Shown here: positions 1 to 9,479 of the stretch, one piece after another
Position numbering within the stretch: position 1 is the first letter of the stretch
How the letters are laid out: each line of letters starts with the position of its first letter
Assembly (NCBI GenBank): GCA_003184365.1
Contig: NKYR01000245.1
Coordinates: forward strand, 1-17,224
Source of the DNA: Evernia prunastri
Lineage: Eukaryota; Ascomycota; Lecanoromycetes; Lecanorales; Parmeliaceae
Direction: 5' to 3'
DNA: 17,224 nucleotides
Program-made: the position numbers and the translations under genes
The notes under the pieces: generated by a model
What the model was told of the DNA's origin: nothing
The model's input: the letters and a program-made list of their open reading frames with translations, nothing else
Database searches by the model: none

Positions 1-1892
1 GAGAACAACGCGATCACCTTCGATCTTCTATGGGCACTTTTCAAGAGTAATGAAATCGCCTACTGTCCAACGTATGGCAATCCAGATGAGCCCAGAGCTT
101 TCAAGATTGAGTATGCTAATATGGTAAGAATCTGTTGTAGTATAAATTGTGTATATATGCTGACTGTGAATCAAGCATTATTCTTACGTGAAAGGTAAGT
201 ATTATGAAATTGAAGGACGCTATCTGGAATACGATGGCAAGACCTTCGGCATGGGTTCGATGGAGATTGAGGTTGAGGAGTTCAAAGGCCCTCGCAAGAT
301 TTCCAACCTTGCCTGTTACCCACTCAAGTATCACAAAGATACCGATCCCATAAAGAAACAGCTGATAGAACGTGGGAAGAAATTTGTCGGCCTCAAGGGC
401 ATGCAGTATAAGTTCCATAAGGGCATGGCATTTTACAAAAAGAAGAGGCAGTATATCAAAGTCAACATCAATGGCAGGATTATGGTAGACCCTGCCATCC
501 ACCGAAGGATAAACCCTAATTATCCTATCTCCACGGTCAAAGCTGGGGACCCTGACATCCTCGATGACTCTGAGAATGAAGATGACGATACAGACAGCTG
601 CGCCGATTGTCAAGAGAGCTCCTCGGACGAAGAAGGAACTGGCCAGAAAGCTGGGGATCAATTCGGGGAGACAGACCGGCCTATTACTAAGTACAAGTTG
701 ATCAAAGATGAGGATGACAGATATATGATTGTGGAAGTTGAGATGGATGCCGACGGCAACGAGAGGCAAAAGGAGGATTTCGTAGAGATCCCGGGTCAAG
801 AAGCCACTGTAGAGCGCGAATTTACCGAGGAAGAATTTCTTATCGCTAGCCCCGTCGTTCTTGGCTTCGCCTTCAGCGAGAAGCTCTGGCTCGAGTTCAC
901 TGTCTCTGGTGTTAACGAGATCGACTGGAATGAGGGTGCCTTTGACTCGCTAGTACTGCCAGAGAACCAGAAGACCATTGTCAAAGCTTTGGTGGAGTCT
1001 CATACCTTCGAAGCGAGCCGCAACATTGATGATGTGATTCAAGGTATGTTGTCTTCTCTATTCTAGTATCTTACAAAGAAACCTTGTTGACTTCTTGCTC
1101 AGGGAAGGGTCGCGGTCTCGTTGCTGTGCTTCACGGTGCTCCGGGCACCGGTAAAACCCTCACGGCAGAAGGCATTGCTGAGCTGCTGAAACGTCCGCTT
1201 TACATGGTTTCTACTGGAGAGCTGGGTACTAGGCCTGATCAACTGGAGACCCAACTCAACAAGATCCTCGACGTCGCTCATTCATGGGGCGCGGTTCTTT
1301 TGCTCGATGAGGCAGATGTTTTCTTAGGTACGTTTTGTAAACGAATCCTACTATGGGCTGTGCTAACGTACCATTCTAGAAGCTCGCCAGCCCCAAGACG
1401 TCGACAGAAACGCACTCGTCAGCATCTTCCTTCGTCTCCTCGAATACTTCCAGGGCATCCTCTTCTTGACCACCAATCGCGTCGAAACCTTCGATCCTGC
1501 CTTCCAATCGCGCATCCACGTTGCTCTCCGTTACGGCGAACTTGCTACCAAGGCCAAAAACAGCGTCTGGAAAACCTTCCTCGGTAAGGTCAAGGCTATT
1601 GGTGGCGGCGTTGAGGTTGATAAGTTCTCGGCCGATGATTACGATAGGCTTGCTAGGCGCAACCTCAATGGTCGACAGGTATGTATCGCGTTCTTCATGA
1701 GACTCTGGACGGACGGCTAACGTGCTGCAACAGATCAAGAATGCAGTACGTACGGCTCAAGCTCTCGCAGTCAACGAGAAGAAACCACTCGGTATGGAAC
1801 ACATCATTAAGGTACTCGGTGTCGCAGAGACATTTGAGAGGGATTTGAAGGGCGGACCGGGCTACGTTGAGGCGATGAGGAGTTACCATTAA
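1..1892 (+). CDS. AAA+ family ATPase, 3' part (N-terminus outside window)
   Basis: Spliced as 1-123, 200-1043, 1103-1327, 1380-1678, 1734-1892; all phases agree, giving about 549 codons with no stop. Introns are GT-AG with CTGAC or GCTAAC branch-like sites. The first two exons resemble the DUF7025-type N-terminal region of fungal AAA proteins (YYEIEGRYLEYDGKTFG near 200-250, then NLACYPLKY). An acidic Asp/Glu/Ser stretch occupies about 563-640. The ATPase core follows: Walker A GAPGTGKT at 1135-1158, Walker B LLLDEAD at about 1297-1317, sensor-1 LTTNR at 1466-1480, then a DPAFQSRIH motif holding the probable arginine finger. The end is a helical lid region stopping at TAA 1890-1892. The family uses ATP hydrolysis to remodel proteins, but the substrate of this group is not known to me. 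The gene begins upstream of base 1. It is convergent with the thaumatin-like gene. Confidence 0.93.
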
Positions 1893-2423
1893 AAGGAGAA
1901 AACATCGAGATCATGTTCGCAGATATGAAGGGATGTAGTGGAATGAATGAAGCCATGTGTCACGGCCTTCTACGAATCTATCAGTATGCACGGTTGCTAT
2001 CTGAAATATTTTGCTTGGTCACGGAGGTTGTATGTGTCTGGAGCGATGTCTTACTTTATTTAGCATGCGGTCAGTAGTATGGTATGTTATATTTAGCAGG
2101 TTTGATCTCTCCTCTCAACCTCGGCCAGTGTATTTGCTTTCGCTCAAGGACGAGAGTCAATGGCAAACGGCGATATGGTATACCAGAAATCTGCCTGCAG
2201 CATCCGAGTTCACTACTATTGATCCAGATTCAGCATCAACCCCAAAGCCTACTCTTTTTCTCCGGCTCCCCCGGATCTCTTCACCAAGCGTGAAACGGTC
2301 AAGGCTCAGACTACGAGTAGGTAGGTAAGGTACACTAGCTCCGCCTGAGTTGCTCAACTCCATGTCGCGCAATGCTGCCTCTCATTCATCTGAAGCCTCT
2401 TCTGCTTCGACCTGCCCATGGCT
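1893..2423. other. intergenic space between convergent genes
   Basis: This stretch separates the 3' ends of the AAA ATPase and the thaumatin-like gene and presumably holds both 3' UTRs. Short open frames here (for example 2011-2328 plus, 2157-2372 minus) show no recognisable motif and no intron logic. I see no RNA gene or repeat. Confidence 0.6.
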
Positions 2424-3269
2424 CTAGGAGTGCCTCTTAGAAGCACCAGACGGCTCTCGCTTGCCGTGCTGGCGTGCCGGAGCAGGGCATTTAGTACCCA
2501 CGCAACAGTTGATTACACCAGTGTTGCACTGCCCGTAGCTATTCGCAGCACTATCATTAGAGAAGGTGTAGGCTGCACCCGCACATGGTTGAAAAAACGC
2601 GGAAGCAGGTCGGCTAGGAATGCCTTGTCCTGGGTTGTAGCAAATCGGGCCGGGACCTTGATGATTGCAGGTGTGGCGGTTATTAAAAAGTTCTAGTGGC
2701 GAGGGTCAGAGTACAGATACGGAAAGAGGCTAAAGATATAGAAGTGAAAGCATACGAATATTGCAACCACTCACTGCAACACCTGAGCAGGAGCAGGAGA
2801 TGGGCACAGAGTAACCATCAACGTAACTTATATCCACGTCGGGGACGTAGTTGAGGGGAGAAAAGCTTGCTTCGATTTTGGAGCTTCGAGGGTCGTAATT
2901 CTTACCAATGACGATTCGACCGGCCCAATTAGATGGAAAGAGTACTCGAGTTGACGAGCTAAGTACACCATATCCAGGATTGCCTACTGGTGTTGGTGCT
3001 CCTGCATTAGATCCGTAAAAGATAGAAAGGGGAGTGCCGTAGGAGTTGACGACGTTAATAGTGAGGTTTGATCCGCCTGCGAGGGCGGGATTGGGTCCGA
3101 CGTAAGGTGACCTTGTAGCTAGGGGATCTAGGGCACCTCCAGAGGCAGTGCCGAGTAGAACGGAAGTAGCTTCTGCTTGTGGAGCTCGAGCAACCATGGC
3201 CGGCTCATTCGTAAAGGCTGACGTCGTGAGAACAAATATCCAAGCGGTGACATAGATTGACGGGAACAT
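2424..3269 (-). CDS. secreted thaumatin-like protein, two exons
   Basis: Exon 1 is 3269-2756 and exon 2 is 2692-2424, with a 63-nt intron (GTATGC donor, CTGAC branch site, CACTAG acceptor). The product is 260 aa. The N-terminus (MFPSIYVTAWIFVLTTSA) is a hydrophobic signal peptide. Family-like stretches follow: PYVGPNPAL, NLTINVVNSYGTPLSIFYG, WAGRIVIG, DVDISYVDGYSVPISCSC, GCN, then across the splice GPGPICYNP, FFQPCAGAAYTF, NCCVGTKCPAPA. Cysteines are concentrated in the C-terminal half, as expected for the disulfide-rich thaumatin fold. Without splicing, exon 1 runs to a stop after 179 codons and loses half of these motifs. The tail ends in a basic Lys/Arg/Ser-rich stretch. The likely place is outside the cell or at the wall; the ligand is unknown. 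Such proteins are linked to glucan binding in plants, which may not transfer to fungi. Confidence 0.9.
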
Positions 3270-3335
3270 GTTGATGGCTGAGTATATTAGATTATAAAAA
3301 TACTAGTAGCACCGTCATGCAGAAAGGCTTCTAGC

Positions 3336-3500
3336 CTCTCTAATCAATTTGTTAGAACTGAGGAGAACGATGAAGATAAGGACAAATTAGAAGAGCTCGA
3401 GGGATTCAAGGAGGCATATGAGCTCTTGTGGGCTCCTATCATCGTTACGATATACCGAGCCTGTTCAAAACATCTCAGAGTGACGGAAAACCCCATATGA
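3336..3500 (+). pseudogene. possible relic coding fragment
   Basis: An open plus frame without a good start codon reads through an acidic start (ENDEDKDKLEELEGFKEAY) into a more hydrophobic part (LLWAPIIVTIYRACSKH) and stops at TGA 3498-3500. The amino-acid mix looks protein-like and is better than the other frames here. I do not recognise the family. No flanking exons could be joined, so a relic is more likely than a working gene; chance is also possible. Confidence 0.2.
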
Positions 3501-4218
3501 TTCGCATAAACGTTCTGCTGCAGGTGAAAATGTTTAAGATGCACTTTCTCTTACCTTTCTTGGCCATATCATCTTCAGATGCGGAGGATCATGCACGATG
3601 AGTTGTAATGAAGAGTCTGAAAGCTGTGGAGTACTGGCAGAAGGGAGAGTATCTTCTTTGACACGACACCTCGCAGTGAACAAGTGCTTTGCTTAGCTCG
3701 TACTTGTCCCAGTACAGTTTATAGATTGTAGGAGTCACACTTAACACTACCTTTTCTCTTTTGGACACATCGATCACCAGTACCTGGGGCCGTGCGCTAT
3801 ATGGTGATGTTGTAGCCTGCCCTATTTGGACACATGCCGAGAATCACCTAAACACTCATATTAGAAAGCCACGTTCGAGCTCTTGGATTTGAGATAGGTT
3901 GGCTAGCGAGACGCAGTTTGAGGAAATTCTGGGAATCGATCAGCACGCGTGGATGCTTAATTATTGGCAACGGTTGCGCGGCCAGAAGGTCCGATTTCCC
4001 TTCGACCACACCTCGGTAATGCAGTCACCTCATTATAGTAAACGCTTTGTCTCTTGCGTGTTTTGAAGAGTGCATTAAGAATGAGCCTGAGCGTGGAGAA
4101 TCCGGAGCAGTTACCGGATAAATACAAGGCTGCAAAGTATGTGTTTTTCGCCAATATCTTCATTGAAGTTGCTGAGGTCGCTGAAATCATACCTCGGCAT
4201 CTTTAGCAGTCTATCCAT

Positions 4219-4797
4219 CTAGCTCGGAAAGCGCAGTACTCTTCCCTTCGTCAATGTTTGGACCCACTGTTCCACGGTCGTGCGTTGTCGGATTGACATG
4301 GGATCTTCTCTCTGACTCTCGGCAAAAGTTACGACGCTTTCTGAGCTTGAGTCAGCGATGATCGATTTATATCGTTTACTAGATTTATCAACTGACAGTA
4401 TTGTGGAAAGCACTGCTGGGGAAGCTGCTCCGGAACCTCTAGACTCCAGCGCGGCCTTGTTCCTAATCTGGTTCCGTGCATTAGTAGTGCTGTAGGGACT
4501 GTGGGCGGGGCTTAGCCCCTGCATCCCCGCCTTCGACCGTTCTTCTGGCTCAAACTCCCTCCAATCCTGGCGCACCTGCCAATTCTGGCACTCCCCTCCA
4601 ATTCTGGCTCCCTGCCAGTATCGATTACCAGTATCGCCGTATATTGCCGACCGTCTTAGTTGAAGCCGATAACGCAATGTCTTGGGAATTCTTGTTGAAG
4701 ACTTGGTAGATACGGTGGAGTCCACCAAAATCGAACAACAAGATCTAGGGAGGGTGTCTGGGTGCAGTTGTTGCCTAACACCCAGAACCTGGAGCAA
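4219..4797 (-). other. unassigned 192-codon open frame
   Basis: A long open frame starting with ATG at 4797. Its middle overlaps the degenerate CCAATTCTGGC repeats at 4561-4638, and its C-terminal half is Ser/Thr/Arg-rich with no fold I recognise. It has no signal peptide or membrane segment. The overlap with repeat sequence argues for a fortuitous frame or a repeat-derived one; a real hypothetical gene cannot be excluded. Confidence 0.15.
4561..4638 (+). repeat. short degenerate tandem repeat (CCAATTCTGGC type)
   Basis: CCAATCCTGGC at 4561, CCAATTCTGGC at 4579 and again at 4598, then CCAGTATCGATTACCAGTATCG, so a period of about 18-19 nt. The same motif type recurs in the 5' part of repeat copy A (from about 5183) and, more diverged, in copy B (from about 15285). 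It is probably a solitary remnant of the same element's leading end. Confidence 0.55.
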
Positions 4798-5159
4798 CTA
4801 CAACCGCCTTTCCTCCATTATCGCCCGCTAGCCTTTGTTTGCGTGCGAATTGTGACAGCATTCCAGCAAAAATAGGCGCTTCTTAAATATCTCTTGCCTC
4901 TTCTTCCCCAGTATAATATCATTAGCTTTGTTAATTAGGGATGTGAAGATAGGTCTCGCAGGAAGGGATGAAAAGGATGGGATCCGTGCGCGTAATCCCA
5001 AGAGAAGAAGATCTGAACCAATCACCTGAGGCTTGGCAAGTCTAGAACAAGTCTTTACGCTGATGAGTCGATAAAGCTATAGCCTAATCTAATATCAAGT
5101 AGATCAAGAGAGCAGATCGAGATGTTTGACTTCGGAATTCTCACCCCAGCGGTGGCCCA

Positions 5160-5543
5160 CCAGCTTCAGTTCTAGCACTCGCTCCAATTCTGGTAACCTC
5201 TCACATTCTGGCACCCTGGCCCACTTCTACCAGTACTGGCCTTCACAGCACTGGCATTCGCGTTCCTAATTTCCGCGGCCTTTCGCTGCGCTTCATAGGG
5301 CTGTCTCCGCAGTGCTAGCTTCATCCTCTGGATATTTATATATTGGAAGTTTCACGTGACTGATGGTCGAAATAGGAGCCTTGTTTTCAGGGTCAAACGC
5401 ATGTCCACTTCTTTCTCATCTTTCTGCTTTTACCCCATCCTACCTCTACCTATCCTGTTTCTGCCCATCCTACTCAACGTCGCTACCCTATAGCATTATT
5501 CGTACTGCTAAACGTATGCGATGCGACATCAGATCCCTCAACA
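5160..5543 (+). repeat. dispersed repeat, copy A
   Basis: This block aligns by eye with 15285-15778 in the same orientation. Shared landmarks in order are: CAGTACTGGC / TTCACAG motifs, ATAGGGCTGTCTC, CAGTGCTAGCTT, TATTTATATAT, GGAAGTTTCA, AAATAGGAGCC, TTTCAGGGTCAAA, TGTCCACTTCTTTC, CTGCCCATCCTAC, CAACGTCGCTACC, TATAGCATTA, GACATCAGATCCCT. Many differences are C/T or G/A transitions. Copy A lacks about 178 bp that copy B carries after CCCATCCTAC. No terminal inverted repeats or target duplications could be confirmed, so the class (solo LTR, non-autonomous element or other) is open. Open frames here are not convincing genes. Confidence 0.75.
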
Positions 5544-6307
5544 TTCATATGCCTTCCGAAGTCTCAACCGAACCAGACCTCTCATTTGACGGTTCCTCCA
5601 CTTTTGAGTCATGCGAAATCTTACAATTGGTGTGATCAAAGTCTTTAGACAGCAGACTGATAGGCAACGGGTACGAGGCTTCCTGATGGCTCAAGTCAGC
5701 TCAAAGATCGATAAATCCGGTTCACACATACGATTTCGGTTATGCTGGGAGGCCACAGTTCGTGATCAGTCGATCGATAAGTATAATACCTTCCATTTCT
5801 GTGGATGATCAATGCAATATCTGCGTGACATAATCGCGCTATGAGCCTTCAGATTCCCATACCAGACAAGCCACCACTTTATTCTGACCCAAGCTTGCAT
5901 GTTGCGGCTTGTTACGACGCTCGTCAACAATCGACCCGGAACCTGATCAAAAAGGCCATAACTGAGGCTTCGGTCGATGACTAGATGCATATCGGCCTTC
6001 AAGCCTTTCCACCTTTGCCTCAGCTTGCGACCCTCAGCCTCGATATTGGACATCCAAAGCGAGAGTGCCTACACCGAACTAAAGAATACTACGACTTATT
6101 CACTCATACCTCCGACGACTAACGACTACAACATGATGAGAGCTAGCTCATGCGTGAAAGGATTGGTTGACACTAGAATGCTTTGTTGCCTACACCCGGA
6201 AGGAACCTTCGCAGCTCGATCCTCAATTGCTCTGCGGGCCAGTACTCGTATCGTTCATCCCTCACTCATCTCGTTTAGTGACGAAGCCTGGCTGGACTTC
6301 GTTGTGA
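5544..6307. other. no gene identified
   Basis: Between repeat copy A and the promoter of the SWIM gene. Open frames exist on both strands (for example 5766-6053 minus and 5977-6312 plus), but they overlap each other, carry no motif I recognise and have no splice partners. Part of this stretch is presumably upstream regulatory sequence of the gene at 6410. Confidence 0.45.
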
Positions 6308-6315
6308 TATAAAAG
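6308..6315 (+). promoter_or_regulatory. TATA box of the SWIM zinc-finger gene
   Basis: TATAAAAG lies 95 bp upstream of the ATG at 6410, followed by a C/T-rich leader, a typical spacing for a fungal core promoter. The leader also contains GACTAAC followed by TTTCATAG (about 6345-6369), which could be the 3' end of a small leader intron, though no strong donor is seen. Confidence 0.55.
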
Positions 6316-6409
6316 GTTCGCAGTCCTCCTAGACATTCAATTCATCCGACTAACTCACGTCTTTCATAGTTTCTGCTTATGTCGAAGCCTCTCACCTGAG
6401 ATAGACGCA

Positions 6410-7117
6410 ATGCCGATAGCTCTGCCCCAAACCCACATATCACAACAAGGGTCACGGGAAGCCCTTCGAGGCGATGGTGAAAACAATCGCCAGCCTAACC
6501 GTACTCCTTCATCACTTCCTCTATCTATTCCAGGATATGCTGGACTGCGTTATGATATTCAACACTTGTCCCCCGTTTCTGCTCAACGCGCTGTCGAGGG
6601 TATAGACGCGAGTTTTATGTTTCACAATCTCGAAAGCATAACAGATGATCAGAATAGATATATTGCGTTTCAGCTACATGTTCCAGTCGCTGTACGGGTT
6701 TATGACCCTGATATTCAAGCACTACGGCAGAACCGAGTTACGTGTAACTGTATGGATTACCAGAGTACACAATCTGCATGCGCCCACCTCTACGTAAGTC
6801 GAGTTAATACCCTTTGTACATTGTACTTGCCCTAACCTTTCTAGTGGCTCTTCGCGCGCTTGAATGGTGTGTTGAGAGGAGATCAACAAGAGAGTCAGCA
6901 AGACTCGACGCAGATAGAAGTGATCTCCGGATTAAGTGCTCTGTATCCTTTAATCGATCAGCAACGTGATGTCTTGCGCAGGGACCTCAAGGATGAGCTC
7001 GAATTGGATTCCGACGAATCGATTTCCGAGGATAGCACATGGGATAACCCCTCACACAACGAAGCCGCAGAACCCAACGGCCATCTTATCCTCCACTCGA
7101 ATTCCACGTCGTGGTAG
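6410..7117 (+). CDS. small SWIM-type zinc-finger protein
   Basis: Exons 6410-6793 and 6845-7117, with a 51-nt intron (GTAAGT donor, CCTAACC branch site, TTCTAG acceptor), code for 218 aa. Residues about 105-130 carry the zinc-binding pattern Cys-x-Cys-x(n)-Cys-x-His: VTCNCMDYQSTQSACAHLY, followed across the splice by WLFARLNGVLRG. A Leu-rich helical part (LSALYPLIDQQRDVLRRDL) and a long acidic, disordered tail (Asp/Glu/Ser-rich) follow. SWIM fingers bind DNA or proteins and occur in transposases, recombination factors and ubiquitin-related proteins. Here the finger stands without a transposase or RING domain, so it is best called a SWIM-domain protein of unknown role. Splicing is supported because the CxH motif would otherwise end in a stop at 6833-6835. 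Confidence 0.8.
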
Positions 7118-8298
7118 AAACAACGAAGCTGTTTGAGCCCCTAGCATCGTGTGCGTGTATGGGGGAGAGTTACGGTCACTATCCATATAAGGTGCAGGAC
7201 ACTTGAAGCGGGTAGTGATCGATTGGCAGGGTTACGTTTTCATTGTTTGATGTGGTATTCTCATGGACATCGACAGGGGGTTATTTTCTTTCCTTGGTAG
7301 ATATAGTACATCAAGGCCTGAGCTCAGACTGCTCTCTAAACATTTGTCTCTCAGATCGCTTCGCATTGCTGTCTGAAGTATCTAAGCTCACTGACGTCTA
7401 GATATTTCAGCTTCATTCATCTGAGCGGCGTTATGCAGACGCTTTCTCTTCGTCCCGTCACTAGAGATCTCATTGTAGAACGAGATCTTACGTGGAAGAC
7501 GAGACACATCCAATCTTTATCATCACCGCCAGTATGGCTTCTTCTCTTGCCCGTCTCATCCGTCTCCTTGATTTTACTCCCTCCTCTTACGCCCTTCCAG
7601 TCTCAACCTATCTGTCATTTTTCGTTTAGGCGGTATTTATTGCAGGCAGAAGAGGACGTCGCATGGGGTATGCTTGCCTGGACTGGCAGTGGCATTGCTT
7701 CGTTTGACGCTGGTGCTCATACTAGGAGTTGAATCATCTGAAGCGCACTCAACGTCAGCTTAGGATCTAGACGTTGAAGTTTTTTGTCTATACCTGATCG
7801 CAACTCAAGAGAGACAATATAAAAGCGATCCACCTCTATAAAAAGCCTTCTCTTCATCGTAGTCAAGCCGCAGCAGTCGATGTTGGAGGATTGAATATAT
7901 GAGTGTTGTCAGTGATACTATTCAATCACTAGTGACTGTAGGCCGAAGAAAGGGCAGCGCGAAGCACGCGAGGGGAGGCAAGGGCTCAGGGGCAGCAACA
8001 GCCAATAGGCACTAATCGAGCGTCGTATTTCGACCGAGGATTGAGGCAGGGCAGGCTGGTAGGAAATTCTGCTTGGTCGAGCCGCAAGATTTAGAAGTCA
8101 TGTCATGTGTGTATTCCTTTTCATGGGTTGCTTGCTTGTTCACAGAAGTAGGGACTTGGGGACAGGTGAACGGATAAATGTAGGGCCGAGCATTTTGCGG
8201 CTCCGCAGTCCGCAGCTACCGAGGTACACTCTTATACAGTAAGACGGTCAATATGCTTTCGTGTCTCGCAAAGTGAGGAGAGATATAAGGAGGAGATC
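7118..8298. other. no convincing gene; orphan promoter-like elements
   Basis: About 1.2 kb downstream of the SWIM gene. A 99-codon plus frame at 7433-7732 and an overlapping frame from the ATG near 7533 (it opens MASSLARLIRLLDFTPSSY and soon stops) have hydrophobic character but no family match. A 38-codon frame lies at 7899-8015. The strongest signal is the pair of TATA boxes listed separately. Confidence 0.4.
7818..7845 (+). promoter_or_regulatory. two TATA boxes without a clear gene
   Basis: TATAAAAG at 7818-7825 and TATAAAAAG at 7837-7845 are followed by a C/T-rich TTCTCTTCATCG, a good core-promoter look. The first useful ATG downstream (7899) opens only 38 codons (MSVVSDTIQSLVTVGRRKG and on, to TAA 8013-8015). 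This may be the promoter of a lost gene, of a non-coding transcript, or chance. Confidence 0.3.
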
Positions 8299-8520
8299 TG
8301 GACCTCGCTGGATCCACTTCCAAGGTGAACCGGAGACCTCCTAGGAGGAATATCCTAGGAGGAGAATTATGGACTTCAGTACTGGACCTCGCTGGATCCA
8401 TTTCCAAGGTGGAACACCCCCTCGCCTGGGGTGAACACCCCCAGGAGAGACCTCCTAGGAGAAGAATGAACTCCCAATTTTGGACCTCGCCAAGGTGAAC
8501 ACCCGTTATATCCATCCCAG
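8299..8520 (+). repeat. palindrome-rich tandem repeat, three units
   Basis: Three tandem units start with TGGACCTCG at 8299, 8383 and 8481, with unit lengths 84 and 98 and a truncated third. Units 1 and 2 share TGGACCTCGCTGGATCC followed by A(C/T)TTCCAAGGTG; unit 3 keeps TGGACCTCGCCAAGGTGAAC. Embedded perfect palindromes are CCTCCTAGGAGG (8337-8348), TCCTAGGA (8353-8360) and CTCCTAGGAG (8452-8461). A near-perfect inverted repeat, CCTGGGGTG / CACCCCCAGG, lies at 8425-8445. Open minus frames across it (8216-8572, 8376-8609) merely translate the repeat. Confidence 0.8.
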
Positions 8521-8786
8521 GGGGAAGGAATGTCGACACTGGCGGAATAGAAATCGATGGGCAAATCTGCAAGCAAGTGGTTTAGACTTAAGTTGTACTT
8601 GACCAGCATATATTTGAAGAAGTTACACCTTCAAGACATCGCACAAAAAGCAAATTCGCTTTCAAGCCGTCCTCGTCGATGCTGGAAATATCGAGCGGTG
8701 GCAGTGCAACAAGGTGTGCTCCCCGCGATTTTGATGACATCGATAACACTCCTCTGAATCTCTCCCGAACAGTCTGACGTCCATAT

Positions 8787-9479
8787 CTAGTCAGCATCCA
8801 ACGCGCCTCCTTGCTCTACGGCCAAACAATATGCCATCGAGATCCAGTGGAAGCCTATGCGTCTCAACCTCTTTCTGAAATTGGCACTGTTCTGCTGGTG
8901 GCGAGGGTCCCTTGGATTGTACATCGACAACGGAATTTCCAAACACATTGTCTCCGACAAACCTACAAGAGCTTGAATAACCTCTGCCCGGCACTGCTCG
9001 ACGCGAGACAGTACCTTCAAATGAACCGATGCCCGTAAGCAGTGCCTCATCGACGACGGTCGATCAATGATCGGTGGAAGCCGACGGAAGCCGACGGAGG
9101 ATAGGGTTTCGATCTGTTGGGAGAGATGAAAAGCACGCTCGTCCGAGACCCAGTTCAGGTCGGAGGTCTCAATGGAGTAAAGAATAAAGATCTCGAGCAC
9201 AGTGCGGATATGTGAGAACAGCATCTCGTTGTCCTCTACCGTGCAAATTCTGCTCATGAAGAAAAGAATCGAAGAAGCATATGAGGTGTTATTCTGACCG
9301 AAGTCTCGCAACTTTTGCTGCAGTGCAACTACATTTTCATCGGAATGATAGAGAAGGGCTGCCGATCGAGGGTCTGTCAAAAGAGAGTGCCAGTAATCGG
9401 TAGCTCGCCTCCGCCGTAACGTCGAGCGAACGCTGCTCCAGACATTCAACATTATGATCAACAGATTAGTCAAGACCAT
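8787..9479 (-). CDS. hypothetical protein, unrecognised family
   Basis: A 230-codon frame from ATG 9479 to TAG 8787-8789. The product is mostly helical with Arg-rich patches (SSVRSTLRRRRATDYW), a hydrophobic stretch (VLEIFILYSI) and a conserved-looking C-terminal half (RLRRIGFHWISMAYCLAVEQ). I do not recognise a domain. The reading frame stays coding-like upstream of the ATG (PETELQD). Farther upstream lies a well-formed mini-exon at 9594-9556 (MASSESIISWLWA) and intron at 9555-9503 (GTAAAC, CCCTAACG, TAATAG). Joining them misses the frame by one base, so the start may be wrong or the 5' end damaged. A second frame overlapping the stop (8797-8588) may be a shifted C-terminal continuation. It is divergent from the F-box/ankyrin gene. 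Confidence 0.5.
   Translation of the reverse strand: MVLTNLLIIMLNVWSSVRSTLRRRRATDYWHSLLTDPRSAALLYHSDENVVALQQKLRDFGQNNTSYASSILFFMSRICTVEDNEMLFSHIRTVLEIFILYSIETSDLNWVSDERAFHLSQQIETLSSVGFRRLPPIIDRPSSMRHCLRASVHLKVLSRVEQCRAEVIQALVGLSETMCLEIPLSMYNPRDPRHQQNSANFRKRLRRIGFHWISMAYCLAVEQGGALDAD

Larger units (their letters stand above)
3270..5159. other. gene-poor region with ORF debris
   Basis: About 1.9 kb upstream of the thaumatin-like gene without a gene I can defend. The first tens of bases are presumably its promoter; an AT-rich stretch at 3280-3305 could serve as a TATA element. Two items inside are listed separately: a coding-like fragment ending at 3500 and an unassigned ORF at 4219-4797. The rest shows short frames on both strands with no motif, no tRNA-like fold and no array. 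Confidence 0.5.

Noticed and set aside
116..799. 227-codon minus-strand frame
   Set aside because: Antisense shadow of AAA ATPase exon 2, which splices cleanly to the Walker A exon.
2418..2696. 92-codon plus-strand frame with a mitochondrial-presequence look
   Set aside because: It lies antisense to exon 2 of the thaumatin-like gene, whose minus-strand reading is clearly family-like.
8299..8520. CRISPR-like array
   Set aside because: Units are long, unequal and internally palindromic with no unique spacers of constant length, and the genome is eukaryotic.
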